Source: DASUFF01 sp036274695
GTDB lineage: Bacteria; UBA10199; JACPAL01; GCA-016699445
Assembly (NCBI GenBank): GCA_036274695.1
Contig: DASUFF010000155.1
Coordinates: forward strand, 1-35,712
Length of the DNA: 35,712 nt
Reading direction: 5' to 3'
The notes beneath the pieces were generated by a model. It was not told the DNA's origin. It did no database searches and saw only the letters and a list, made by a program, of their open reading frames with translations. The stretch's first letter is position 1. The number at the start of each line of letters is the position of its first letter. A program made the translations under genes and the position numbers. Of the stretch, positions 10,556 to 19,149 are shown piece after piece.

Positions 10556-11366
10556 TGCTGACGAACTTCGACATGTCCATGAAGGGCAGCGTGTTGCCCA
10601 GCATGATGCCCGGCAGCGCGCCGTTCCACTTCTTGACGGCCTCCAACTGGATCAATCCCTGGTTCTGTTTCAGGGCCTCCGACTGGATGCGGATGGCTTC
10701 GGCCTCGGCCTTCGCCTGGGCTACGCGCTGGGCGGCCTCGACCTCGATGCGCTTCAAGTCGTTGGAGGCTTTCAGGGCCTGCTGCTCGGCCACCTGCTTC
10801 TCTTCGACGGCCCTCTCGTAGTTGTCGGAGAAGTCGAAGCTGATGATGGAGAAGTCGTCGACGTCGATGTAGCGCGGCGTGAGCCGCTCCACCAGGGCCG
10901 TTCTGATCTCGTCCTTCACCTTGGGCCGCTCGGAGATGAGCTCGGCGGCGGTGAATTGAGCGGCGGCGGCCTTCACCGATTCCTGGATGGCCGGTTGAAT
11001 GATGCGGACGTCGTAGTCCGTTCCGATTTCCTGGATCAGGCGATGCACTTTGTTCGGATCCAGGTGGAAATTCAGGGCGATCTTCGTATCCACGTTCTGG
11101 AGATCCTTCGAGTACGACAACGCGTCCACTTCCACCTTCTGCGTCTTCACATCGATCTTGATGATGTTCTCGACGATCGGCATGCGGAAATGGAGGCCTT
11201 CGCCCAGGACCTTGTCCTGGACGGCGCTGAAGCGCGTGACCACGCCGCGCTCGCCGGGCCCGACCATGGCGAAGGGGTTGAGCCATACGATGAGGACGAA
11301 GACGGCGAAGAGTATGGCGATCCACTTGCCGAACTTGACGGCGCTGCTGGCGGTTCCCGATTCCAT
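10545..11366 (-). CDS. Prohibitin/SPFH-domain membrane protein
   Basis: A 273-aa prohibitin-family protein: a membrane-anchored SPFH (band 7) scaffold that forms ring-like oligomers and often modulates membrane proteases such as FtsH. There is one N-terminal transmembrane segment (about 14-30, IAILFAVFVLIVWLNP). An SPFH domain follows, with GPGERGVVTRFSAVQDKVLGEG and FRMPIVENIIKIDVKTQKVEV (about 37-80). A long Ala/Glu/Lys coiled coil comes next (about 185-240, with EEKQVAEQQALKASNDLKRIEVEAAQ-like heptads), then a short tail. It is the first gene of the minus-strand run SPFH, CoA-transferase, egtB, egtD. A divergent gene on the other strand begins about 90 bp away, so this gap should hold the promoter. 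Confidence 0.88.
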   Translation of the reverse strand: MESGTASSAVKFGKWIAILFAVFVLIVWLNPFAMVGPGERGVVTRFSAVQDKVLGEGLHFRMPIVENIIKIDVKTQKVEVDALSYSKDLQNVDTKIALNFHLDPNKVHRLIQEIGTDYDVRIIQPAIQESVKAAAAQFTAAELISERPKVKDEIRTALVERLTPRYIDVDDFSIISFDFSDNYERAVEEKQVAEQQALKASNDLKRIEVEAAQRVAQAKAEAEAIRIQSEALKQNQGLIQLEAVKKWNGALPGIMLGNTLPFMDMSKFVSNGQ

Positions 11367-11458
11367 GAATGATCCCCCTGTTTTTGGTTGAAGACGGCGA
11401 ATTTACGGGCAATCGAGAAAAAACGCAACGATTTCGGAGGACTGGACGAAGCAGGCGC

Positions 11459-13384
11459 ATGTTCGATTTTGTGCTGGCTCGTGGCTTTCGCGGGATCGTT
11501 TTTGGCCTGGAGAGCGTCCTGCTCGCGCCGACCCTCTCGGAGGGGGCGGTCGCGGACCTGGCGCGTTCCCTTCTTTTCCACCGGACCGTGATGGATCCGC
11601 GCAACGAGCCCCTTTCCCCCCTGTTACGCAATAAGCCCGGCATCAAGCACAAGGCCGCCTCCCTTCTGTCTCCTTTCTTTGCCGAAGGCGCCACGCCCCA
11701 CGTTTCCTCTCTGTACGCCGGTTACGTCGGCTCCGAAAGACTGGCCTGCGAAATCCAGCGGATGAACGACGCGGGCCTTTTCGTCGCCGTGTGGGACAAT
11801 TGTCCGGTCGGGACTACCAAGCGGGTGCACGAGCTGATCGACGGATATTATCCGGGCCTCTTTCCCCGCACCTCCCGTTTCCTCTCCACCCGGCTGTCTT
11901 TGGAACTGGGGGAAACCGAATTTTTCACCGCCCTCTGGGCGGGGCTTAAATGTAGCCCCGACGATCTCCTCATCGTGACCGCCAATCCGGGCCAGAGGGA
12001 CCACGCCCTGCGTACGGGCATGGCCGCCTATCTGCTCGCCCCCGACGATCCCCCTCTCGCCTCCGCTCTGGCCGTTTATCTGGGCGACCGGGGACCCGTC
12101 CGCGACCCGATCGCCTACTTGGCCGCGTTGAATCGGTCCCTCGACGTGACGCCGCTGCCTCCCTACGCCTCCGAGGTTCTCAAATCCAACGCGAGCCAGC
12201 CGAAGGTGGGCTCGATGGAATACGATTTCCGCTGCCTGGTTCTGGCGGCGCGCATCGCGGACCAGTCTCCTCCGGTCCTTTTCAAACCGGCCGAGGACGT
12301 GGTCCGCGACGCCCATCGCCTTGTGGACGCCGCCCTTCGCCAGATCGAGCGCGGCATCCCGCCTCTCGCCCGCTCGGCCATGCTGGGTTTGATGACGGAG
12401 CTGAAGGGAGTTTTGAGCATCAAGGACGAGCCCTTGAGACAGTCGGGTGTCGTGCAAGACCTCCTGGAGAAGACGACCGCGCACGTCCGCGAGAACCGGA
12501 CCCTGTACGTCGAGACCGCGAAGGTCTTCCACGACGACGAATGGAGCGTCTTAACCGAGGTCTTCCGGGAGGACGACGCCATTTTGGACGCCCGCTACGC
12601 GGCCTGGGTGGACCGCACCGTCGGGCTCATGCGCGAGATGTCGGCGCAGGGCGCGCGGCTCAAAAACATCCGGCGCATGGTGAGGGAGCGCCTGTTGGAC
12701 GACCTGATCCTGCGCCTGATGGAAATCGAAATGACCCACCGGTCGCTCAAGCGGGGCGTCGAACACCGCGATCTTTTCCCCCTCCACCACGACGCGCGCA
12801 ACCGCGCCGCCCTCTTCACGGCGAACATCGACGACAAGCAGGCGTGGAAGCGCGCGATGGCCCGGCACACCACGCTGGCGGGATGGGTCAAAGGCTTGGC
12901 CATGCAGCTCTCCCGTTCGGTCCGCGAGGCCGGGGGGCAACTGTTCTTTACGCACGAAATGGACGCGGGTTTTCCCCAGGTGCACTTAAGCGACCTGGAG
13001 GACACGGAACGCCAGTCCATCGACCACATCTTGACCGAGCTCATCCGGAACGCGGTCAAGTACCGGCGGCCCGGAGAGCCTTTGCGGGTGTCGATGCATT
13101 TATCCGAAAACGAAGAAGGGCTTAGGATCTCCGTGGCGGACAACGGCGTGGGCATTCAGGACGTAAACGCCGTCCTTCAGGGCGCGGTCCGCGAGCATCC
13201 CGAGTTGGCCGAGGGCTACGGCGGCGGCCTGGTCTCCGTGCGGCGCCACGTCGAAAGCCACGAATGGTCGCTCCAAGTGGACTCCGTCGTCGGCGAAGGC
13301 AGCCGTTTCGTCTTGTCTGTCTCGTTACGAAACGAAGGCGCGCGCCAGAACCGCCTATCGGACTCCGGCTACCCGAAGCTGTAA
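11459..13384 (+). CDS. Degenerate HAD-like domain fused to histidine-kinase-type ATPase domain
   Basis: A 641-aa protein with two recognisable ends. Residues about 10-215 look like a HAD phosphatase fold, but every catalytic motif is altered: FGLESVL replaces FDxDGxL (nucleophile Asp is Gly), VWDNCP stands at the Ser/Thr motif, and IVTANPGQRDHALRTGM replaces the usual VGDxxxDxxxAxxAGM. The C-terminus (about 525-625) is a GHKL/HATPase_c domain with N-box ELIRNAVKY, G1 box DNGVGI, G2-like GYGGGL and a final GEGSRFVLSVSL strand. The roughly 300-residue helical middle has no clear HxxRTPL phosphoacceptor box. The start at 11459 is chosen because the HAD strand begins there; a further in-frame ATG at 11369 is possible. 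I infer a signalling or regulatory protein that binds ATP through its C-terminus. Partner and function are unknown. Confidence 0.7.
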   Translation: MFDFVLARGFRGIVFGLESVLLAPTLSEGAVADLARSLLFHRTVMDPRNEPLSPLLRNKPGIKHKAASLLSPFFAEGATPHVSSLYAGYVGSERLACEIQRMNDAGLFVAVWDNCPVGTTKRVHELIDGYYPGLFPRTSRFLSTRLSLELGETEFFTALWAGLKCSPDDLLIVTANPGQRDHALRTGMAAYLLAPDDPPLASALAVYLGDRGPVRDPIAYLAALNRSLDVTPLPPYASEVLKSNASQPKVGSMEYDFRCLVLAARIADQSPPVLFKPAEDVVRDAHRLVDAALRQIERGIPPLARSAMLGLMTELKGVLSIKDEPLRQSGVVQDLLEKTTAHVRENRTLYVETAKVFHDDEWSVLTEVFREDDAILDARYAAWVDRTVGLMREMSAQGARLKNIRRMVRERLLDDLILRLMEIEMTHRSLKRGVEHRDLFPLHHDARNRAALFTANIDDKQAWKRAMARHTTLAGWVKGLAMQLSRSVREAGGQLFFTHEMDAGFPQVHLSDLEDTERQSIDHILTELIRNAVKYRRPGEPLRVSMHLSENEEGLRISVADNGVGIQDVNAVLQGAVREHPELAEGYGGGLVSVRRHVESHEWSLQVDSVVGEGSRFVLSVSLRNEGARQNRLSDSGYPKL

Positions 13385-13442
13385 GACGCTCTCCCGCAAA
13401 TGATCTGGACATCCCCGAAGCGATCGTAGGAAGGTCGCCCGC

Positions 13443-14792
13443 GTGACCCACGAGGAAAAAGTCCTTCGCATCGCCGGCCAGCTTCGGTCCCGCGACACCT
13501 CCGAGGGCCCCCTCTCCCTTCAGAAGGCGAGCGTCTCCCACTTCGTCCCCAATCCCAACGACCCGCGCCACAAGGACCGTAAGATCAACGTGAGGGACCT
13601 GAATCAAATCCTGAAGATCGACCCGATCAAGAAAATCTGCGTGGCCGAGCCTGGCGTGACGTTCGTCGAGTTGGTCGCCAGGACCCTCGAGCTGGGTCTC
13701 GCGCCGATGCTCGTGCCGGAGCTGAAGACCATCACGATCGGCGGCGCGGTTTCCGGCTGTTCGGTGGAATCCATGTCGTACAAGTACGGCGGCTTCCACG
13801 ACTCCTGCCTGGAATACGAGGTCATCACCGCCGCGGGCGAGGTGCTCGCCTGCTCCCCCCAGAAAAACGCCGACGTCTTCCACATGATCCACGGCTCCTA
13901 CGGGACGCTGGGCATCATCTCCAAGCTGACCTTCAAGCTGATCGACGCCAAGCCCTTCGTCCGGATGGACTACATCAACTTCCCGTCGTTCCGGGAGCTG
14001 ACCCAAGAGATTCTGCGTTATTCGGAGGAAAAGAGAGGGGCCTCAGGCTCCCCCGATTTCATCGACGCCATCGTCCACGGGCCCGATCGGAACGTCCTCT
14101 GTCTCGGTACCTTCGTCGATGCCCTTCCTCCCGATACCAAGACGTCCGACTACACCTGGCTCAACATCTTTTATAAGAGTACCCGGGAGAAGACCCGGGA
14201 CTACCTGAAGACCTCCGATTATTTCTTCCGCTACGACACCGAATGCCACTGGCTCTCCCGCACCCTCCCCGGGATGGAGAGCAAGCTGCTGCGGCTGCTT
14301 TTGGGAAAGCTGTTGCTGGGCTCCACGAACCTGCTGACCTGGTCCAAGCGTCTGGCGCCTTTGCTCAAATTCGACAAAAGGCCGGACGTCGTCGTCGACG
14401 TCTTCATCCCCGTCAACAAGCTGGAGGCGTTCTACGCGCGTTACCGGGAAAAGGTCGGCTACTACCCGCTCTGGATCGTCCCGTACAAGCGCGTGCAGTC
14501 GTATCCGTGGATCGATCCCGCCTACGACCGGAGGATCGCGGACACGATGTTCTTCGACGTCGCCGTCTACGGCTTGAGAAACCGGGACCGGAAGGTGAAT
14601 TATTATAAAATCCTGGAGGACCTGACGCTGGAGTGCAACGGCATCAAGACCCTCATCTCGCACAACTCCTACGACCGCGAGACCTTCTGGACGATCTACA
14701 ACCGCCCCGAATACGAAAAGGTGAAGAAACGCACCGACCCCAAAAATTTCTTCCGCGACCTCTACGACAAGTTCCACTTCTCCGCCGCCTGA
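13443..14792 (+). CDS. FAD-binding oxidoreductase, DHCR24-like
   Basis: A 449-aa FAD-linked oxidase of the PCMH/VAO type, most like the delta(24)-sterol reductase (DHCR24) branch. The FAD-binding half shows KKICVAEPGVTFVELVART, LVPELKTITIGGAVSG, SMSYKYGGFHD and HGSYGTLGIISKLTFKL. The C-terminal half has FIPVNKLEAFYARY, YPLWIVPYK and the closing YDRETFWTIYNRPEYEKVKK, which recalls plant and animal DHCR24. The start is GTG at 13443 with an AGGAAGG ribosome site 9 bases upstream. A DUF4442 hotdog gene follows 10 bp later, so the pair is probably an operon. A lipid or isoprenoid substrate is an inference from the family. Confidence 0.78.
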   Translation: MTHEEKVLRIAGQLRSRDTSEGPLSLQKASVSHFVPNPNDPRHKDRKINVRDLNQILKIDPIKKICVAEPGVTFVELVARTLELGLAPMLVPELKTITIGGAVSGCSVESMSYKYGGFHDSCLEYEVITAAGEVLACSPQKNADVFHMIHGSYGTLGIISKLTFKLIDAKPFVRMDYINFPSFRELTQEILRYSEEKRGASGSPDFIDAIVHGPDRNVLCLGTFVDALPPDTKTSDYTWLNIFYKSTREKTRDYLKTSDYFFRYDTECHWLSRTLPGMESKLLRLLLGKLLLGSTNLLTWSKRLAPLLKFDKRPDVVVDVFIPVNKLEAFYARYREKVGYYPLWIVPYKRVQSYPWIDPAYDRRIADTMFFDVAVYGLRNRDRKVNYYKILEDLTLECNGIKTLISHNSYDRETFWTIYNRPEYEKVKKRTDPKNFFRDLYDKFHFSAA

Positions 14793-14802
14793 CTTTGAAA
14801 CT

Positions 14803-15279
14803 ATGAAACTGGAAACTTTAAAACAAACCCTCATGCTTCGCGCCTTCGGTTTAACGAAGGTGCCCCTGATCAACTACGTCCGCCCCTCGGTGGTCCGATT
14901 GGATGACGACGAAGCGGTGGTGAAAATCCCCTTGGGCTACCGCACGCGCAATCACCTGAAGTCGATGTATTTCGGCACCCTTGCGGTGGGTGCGGACTGC
15001 GCGGGCGGGTTGCTCGCCTTTCACCTGATCAAGAAGGCCAAGGCGGACATCTCCATCGTCTTCAAGGGCTTTAGGGCGGATTTTCACAAGCGGCCGACGG
15101 CCGACGTGCACTTCACCTGCAAGGACGGCGGGCGCATCTGGAAGCAGATCCGGGAGACCATCAAGTCCGGCAAGCGGACGAACGAGCCGCTGCAGATCGT
15201 GGCCACCACGCCCAAGGTCTCCGGCAACGAGCCGGTGGCGACGTTCGAATTGGTTTTGTCCATGAAGGCCGCCTCCTAA
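14803..15279 (+). CDS. DUF4442 hotdog-fold protein (thioesterase-like)
   Basis: A 158-aa single-domain protein with the hotdog fold of the DUF4442/PaaI-thioesterase group. Visible family features are the N-terminal helix plus VRLDDDEAVVKIPLGYRTRNH, then the central helix YFGTLAVGADCAGGLLAF, then the strands DISIVFKGFRADFHKRPTADVHF. Acyl-CoA or acyl-ACP hydrolysis is likely from the family, but the substrate is unknown. It starts 10 bp after the FAD oxidoreductase, so the two are probably co-expressed. Its stop overlaps the stop of the convergent DUF6454-like gene by 4 bp. Confidence 0.75.
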   Translation: MKLETLKQTLMLRAFGLTKVPLINYVRPSVVRLDDDEAVVKIPLGYRTRNHLKSMYFGTLAVGADCAGGLLAFHLIKKAKADISIVFKGFRADFHKRPTADVHFTCKDGGRIWKQIRETIKSGKRTNEPLQIVATTPKVSGNEPVATFELVLSMKAAS

Positions 15280-16082
15280 TAGATTTCAAACACGTACATC
15301 GGGCCGTTGTGGTCCTCCGGCAGGAAATAATAGCGGATCTTCTGGTCCACCACGTCGATCGCCATGGGATTGCGGGTCATGAGCGTCTTCTTGGGCGTGC
15401 GGGGGATCATTTGAATGTCCTGGATCAATTCGAAGTCGAGCAAATCGACGACGGCCAGTCCCCCGTTCGCATTGGCGCGCGTCCCGGAGCAGAGCATCGC
15501 CGGCCCCTGCAGGTACTTGCAGTCCTGGTAGGAATAGTCGCTCATGTCGTTGATGACCTTCCGGATCTGCTTGCCCTCCGGCGTCCATTCGTAGAAGGCC
15601 TGCGAGTCCCAGTTCATGCCGATGACCGTCTTCAGCTCCCGGTTGTAGACCACCGCGCCGATGTGGTCGTTCACGCGGAAGGCCTCGATGGCTTGCAGGG
15701 TCTTGGGGTTGATCTTGTAGAGGATGGCATGGCTGCGGGACTTGTATTCCGCCACGGGCACCCAGATCCATTGGCCGTCGAAGTCGATCCCGCCGGGATG
15801 GTACATGGCCCCTTCCCCCAGGACCGTCTCTTTCAGCAGGGTGCCCTGGGCATCGAACTCGTAGAAGTGGCCGACGCCGATCCCCTTGTCCTTGTCCTTC
15901 ACCTCCACCGCCGAGAGGTAGAAACGGTTTCCGATCTTCAGCAGGCCCTGGGTGTGGAACATCTCGAACTTCGGCTGGACCTTTTCGATCAGGCGCCAGA
16001 CGTAAGGCACCGCCTCGAGCCGGGGCGCCGCGCCGAAAAGGATGCAGGGAAGAAATAAGAGCGTTCGAAGGAGTCTTTTCAC
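15276..16082 (-). CDS. Secreted DUF6454-like protein
   Basis: A 268-aa exported protein. The N-terminus is a signal peptide (MKRLLRTLLFLPCILFGA, cleavage about residues 19-24). The mature part is a run of short beta-strands with sixfold-like segments, such as GLLKIGNRFYLSAVEV, YHPGGIDFDGQWIWVPVAEY, HIGAVVYNRELKTVIGMNWDS and YLQGPAMLCSGT. These suggest a beta-propeller resembling DUF6454 proteins. No catalytic residues can be assigned. The start is GTG at 16082 with only a weak ribosome site. It follows the diacylglycerol-kinase-like gene by 59 bp on the same strand. Confidence 0.65.
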   Translation of the reverse strand: MKRLLRTLLFLPCILFGAAPRLEAVPYVWRLIEKVQPKFEMFHTQGLLKIGNRFYLSAVEVKDKDKGIGVGHFYEFDAQGTLLKETVLGEGAMYHPGGIDFDGQWIWVPVAEYKSRSHAILYKINPKTLQAIEAFRVNDHIGAVVYNRELKTVIGMNWDSQAFYEWTPEGKQIRKVINDMSDYSYQDCKYLQGPAMLCSGTRANANGGLAVVDLLDFELIQDIQMIPRTPKKTLMTRNPMAIDVVDQKIRYYFLPEDHNGPMYVFEIY

Positions 16083-16141
16083 GGTAACGGCTTTATCTTA
16101 TCGGAGTGTTTTCGGGAAACGAAGCGGAAACTAGGAACGGG

Positions 16142-17317
16142 CTAGGGCCCGACGCCGCCGTGCATGTTGAGCATGAGGGCGCCCAAGGCGGTCATGAAGT
16201 AGGGATAAGGCGGCGGCACGTAGAGTCCCACCCGGTCGGAGCGGTCGTCGAAGTCCCCTTCCATCTGGACGGCCGTGAAAAAAGGGCTTTCCTCCGAGCG
16301 GAAGAAAAACTCCCTCCACTGCCCCACGAAAAGCTGCTGTTGCAAATGCTCCGGAATGCTCGTCAACCGGTCCTCCGGGCGAAGCCCGGCGGGATCGCCG
16401 TTGCGGGACTTGATCCCCCGCCAGAGCACTTCCCGGAACATCTTGATCGTGTTCCAGCGCCCCTTGGCGGGAAAGATCTTGATGCCTAAGCCCGGCTGCG
16501 GCGTCCCCGGAAGCCCCATCCTTTCGTCCGCGCGGACGACGGAATGGATGAGGATCTCCAAAATCTCTTCCGACATCCTCTCTCCCGAAGGATCGGTCCA
16601 TTGGGCGTGAAAAGACCTCTGGGCCCAGGCGTTGCCGAGGAACAGGCGCTCGCGGTGCCGTTTGGCCGCCCGTCCCCTTTCATTGACCGTCTTTTCGTAG
16701 ACCGGCGCGATCGTCTCGCCGGCGCAGAGGCTGTGGCAAAAGACTCGGGACTTTCGCTCCTCTCCCAGAAAGGCGGCGCCCAGGTTCAGCGAGGTCATGA
16801 AGGCCTCATCCATGAATTTGAGGGCCTTTTTGGCGGCCGATTTGTCGGAGGCCCTGAGCTTCGGCGCCCCGTAGATGCCGCCGTTGTCGTTGGCCCCGCC
16901 GAGCGGGAGGACGCCCACCAAAATGCCGCCTTCCAGCATCCGCTCGGAGACCCGCTCCGGGGGCAGTTCCCAGAGGTCGGCCTGGCGGGGGAAAAGATAA
17001 TTGAGGACGCCCATCACCGCGTCGCTCCCGGTCTTGTCGCCTCCGAAACCGATCACGCCCAGGGGATCGGCCAAGGACGGTTTCTTTTCCGCGATCAGGG
17101 CCGTGATCTCCCGGATTCTTTGGACCGGATCTTCGTTCGTTTCGTAGATGGTCATCCGCGCGCCGACTTCGTGCTGGACGGCCTTGGCGATGGGGACGGC
17201 CTCGAAGTTCCCGGCCTGGGGGTTCACCACCGCGACCCATTGGGTGTTCGGCCGGACGGGCGTAATGAAGGCCGGTTGGACGACGGCCAGATGGGACCAG
17301 GGATTGATGAGGGTCAT
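16142..17317 (-). CDS. Divergent diacylglycerol kinase-like protein
   Basis: A 391-aa protein with signatures of the DAGK/sphingosine-kinase/NAD-kinase fold. These are VVNPQAGN (30-37, like the NPxSG start), IGFGGDKTGSDAV (about 89-101, at the place of GGDGT) and VGVLPLGGANDNG (about 134-146, at the place of PLGTxND). The canonical GGDGT is changed to GGDKTG and the motif spacing is larger than usual. The C-terminal half (about 190-391) matches the general layout but carries no motif I can name. Phosphorylation of a lipid hydroxyl is therefore likely but unproven. It sits upstream of the DUF6454-like gene and downstream of a methyltransferase gene on the same strand. Confidence 0.6.
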   Translation of the reverse strand: MTLINPWSHLAVVQPAFITPVRPNTQWVAVVNPQAGNFEAVPIAKAVQHEVGARMTIYETNEDPVQRIREITALIAEKKPSLADPLGVIGFGGDKTGSDAVMGVLNYLFPRQADLWELPPERVSERMLEGGILVGVLPLGGANDNGGIYGAPKLRASDKSAAKKALKFMDEAFMTSLNLGAAFLGEERKSRVFCHSLCAGETIAPVYEKTVNERGRAAKRHRERLFLGNAWAQRSFHAQWTDPSGERMSEEILEILIHSVVRADERMGLPGTPQPGLGIKIFPAKGRWNTIKMFREVLWRGIKSRNGDPAGLRPEDRLTSIPEHLQQQLFVGQWREFFFRSEESPFFTAVQMEGDFDDRSDRVGLYVPPPYPYFMTALGALMLNMHGGVGP

Positions 17318-17381
17318 GATGGAGGGTCTTCGCCCGCCCCTCCGGGGGGTTGCGTGTCAATTAGGGGACACTTTCGAAGAC

Positions 17382-18437
17382 TTAGGGCCGGGCCTCGAGA
17401 ACTAAGTTGAAGGGCGTCTCCGTGGCCCGGCGGAACCGGGTAAAGCCCCCTTCTTGAACCAATCCTTTAAGTTTCGCTTCCCCCGCCTGGGCCCCGATGG
17501 CGATTCCGTTCTGGGAGAGCGAGGCCGGGACACAGATGCAGGTGGAGGCGGCGTAGAAGATCCGGCCCGGAGGGGTTAAGTTTTCCTCCACCGCATCGCC
17601 GGCGAAGGGCTCGACGATCATCCAGGTCCCGTCCTTTTTGAGCGATTGGAAGACGTGGCGCGAGACGGCCGCCGGGTCGCCCATGTCATGGAGGCAGTCG
17701 AAGAAGCAGACGAAGTCGAAGTCCTTGCCCGGATAATCGGTGGCCTTGGCGATTTCGAACGAGATCCGGTCCCCCACGCCCGCCGCCTTGGCCCTCTCCT
17801 TGGCTTTTTCGATGGACGGCTTGTGGAAGTCGAAGCCGACGAACTGCGACTTCGGAAAGGCCTTGGCCATGAGGATGGTGGAAGCGCCCAGGCCGCAGCC
17901 CACGTCGGCCACCTTGGCTCCGGCCTTCAATTTCGCCTCGACGCCGTCGAGGGCCGGGATCCAGGAGGCCAACAGATTGCCGATATAGTTCGCGCGGAAG
18001 AAACGTTCAGTCCCTTCGAAGAGGCTCTCATGCTGCTCGCCCCAGTCGAGGCCTTTGCCCGTTTTGAAATTCTCGATCATCTTCGGAAGGCTGTGGATCA
18101 TCGACGACATGGCCTGGAAGCCGCCCGGGAGGAACACGGGGCTGTTCTCGTCGGAGAGCGCGAAGGCCTGCTCGGGGGGCAGCGCGTATTTTTTGGTTTT
18201 GGGATCGTAGGCGACGTACCCGCCCGCCGCCTGGTTGTTCAGCCATTCGCGCACGTAGCGCTCGACCGTTCCGGTTTTCTTGGCCAGCTCCGCGGGCGTC
18301 ATCGCCCCGCCGGCGGCCAAGGCCTTATAGAGGCCCAGCTTGTCGCCGAGCATGACGAGGGCGGCGCTGGCGGCGGCGCCCAAGTCGCCGACGGCCTTGT
18401 TCATGAAGGCCATGAGTTTGTCTTGATCGATGTCCAT
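17382..18437 (-). CDS. Class I SAM-dependent methyltransferase with winged-helix N-terminus
   Basis: A 351-aa methyltransferase. The N-terminal winged-helix/dimerisation region (about 15-90) has LGLYKALAAGGAMTPAELAKK and VREWLNNQAAGGYV, as in O-methyltransferases and the Rv2258c-like group. The Rossmann domain shows VADVGCGLGAST (SAM motif I), FVGFDFHKPSIEKAK, DFDFVCFFDCLHDMG and WMIVEPFAGD. The ATG at 18437 is chosen because AGAGGGGGTG stands directly upstream. A longer frame to 18500 would run over the start of the divergent phosphopantetheinyl transferase gene. The 42-bp gap to that gene must hold both promoters. The substrate is unknown. Confidence 0.83.
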   Translation of the reverse strand: MDIDQDKLMAFMNKAVGDLGAAASAALVMLGDKLGLYKALAAGGAMTPAELAKKTGTVERYVREWLNNQAAGGYVAYDPKTKKYALPPEQAFALSDENSPVFLPGGFQAMSSMIHSLPKMIENFKTGKGLDWGEQHESLFEGTERFFRANYIGNLLASWIPALDGVEAKLKAGAKVADVGCGLGASTILMAKAFPKSQFVGFDFHKPSIEKAKERAKAAGVGDRISFEIAKATDYPGKDFDFVCFFDCLHDMGDPAAVSRHVFQSLKKDGTWMIVEPFAGDAVEENLTPPGRIFYAASTCICVPASLSQNGIAIGAQAGEAKLKGLVQEGGFTRFRRATETPFNLVLEARP

Positions 18438-18479
18438 GGACACCCCCTCTTTGCGGATGTTATCGCTCCACCGGTTTTT

Positions 18480-19091
18480 ATGACAAGCGATGAAATCCAT
18501 CTGATCGTCCTGGATTTAAAACGTATTCAAGCTTCCTCGCGGGACGACATGGCCGGACTTCTCCGCCGCGCCCTGGCGTCGAGGCTTGCCGCCGATCCGG
18601 GGAGCTTGGTGATCGAGCGAGGCGCGCACGGCAAACCCTATCTGGGAGGGGCTTTCCGGTCCGGCCTGGCCTTCAACCTCTCCCACTCCGGCGACCGTCT
18701 CGTCATCGCCATCGGAAAGGGCCGCGAGCTGGGCGTGGACGTCGAGCTCATCCGTCCCTTGGAGAGCGAGGCCCTCGCGGAGCGCTATTTTTCCAAACCC
18801 GAATCCATCGTCTTCCGCGTGACGCCGCCGGAGAAAAAAGAGGAAGCCTTTTTCCATTACTGGACGGCGAAGGAGGCGTATCTGAAGGCCAAGGGCGTCG
18901 GCATCGGGCAGGGTCTTAAGGATCACTCCTTTTCGGATCCCTGGGAAAACCCGCCCCGCTTAACCTGGGCCGCCGACCCCGCCGAGACGGGCCTCTGGCG
19001 CTTCCACCGCTTCTATCCGGAGGGCGGCTACATCGGGACGCTGGCCTATCCCGGGGATCTTGCAAAAATCAGAGAATTCAGTAGCTTATGA
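18480..19091 (+). CDS. 4'-phosphopantetheinyl transferase, Sfp type
   Basis: A 203-aa enzyme that moves the phosphopantetheine arm of CoA onto carrier proteins. Family motifs are in order: GKPYL (51-55), FNLSHSGDR (65-73), GVDVE (85-89, Mg-binding Asp87 and Glu89) and FHYWTAKEAYLKAKGVG (125-141, with Glu132 as a further metal ligand). The ATG at 18480 is chosen because conserved sequence starts soon after; the frame is open far upstream, but that part is antisense to the methyltransferase. No polyketide or peptide synthase is in the window, so the carrier protein could be fatty-acid ACP or an element elsewhere. Confidence 0.88.
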   Translation: MTSDEIHLIVLDLKRIQASSRDDMAGLLRRALASRLAADPGSLVIERGAHGKPYLGGAFRSGLAFNLSHSGDRLVIAIGKGRELGVDVELIRPLESEALAERYFSKPESIVFRVTPPEKKEEAFFHYWTAKEAYLKAKGVGIGQGLKDHSFSDPWENPPRLTWAADPAETGLWRFHRFYPEGGYIGTLAYPGDLAKIREFSSL

Positions 19092-19149
19092 GCCTCACCC
19101 GTCTCGAGAATCCGGCGTGTCCAATGGATATTCTGAAGGAGAACGTTTT

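Noticed and set aside
17646..18479. Upstream extension of the phosphopantetheinyl transferase frame
   Set aside because: It is antisense to the methyltransferase and has no family similarity; conserved sequence starts just after 18480.
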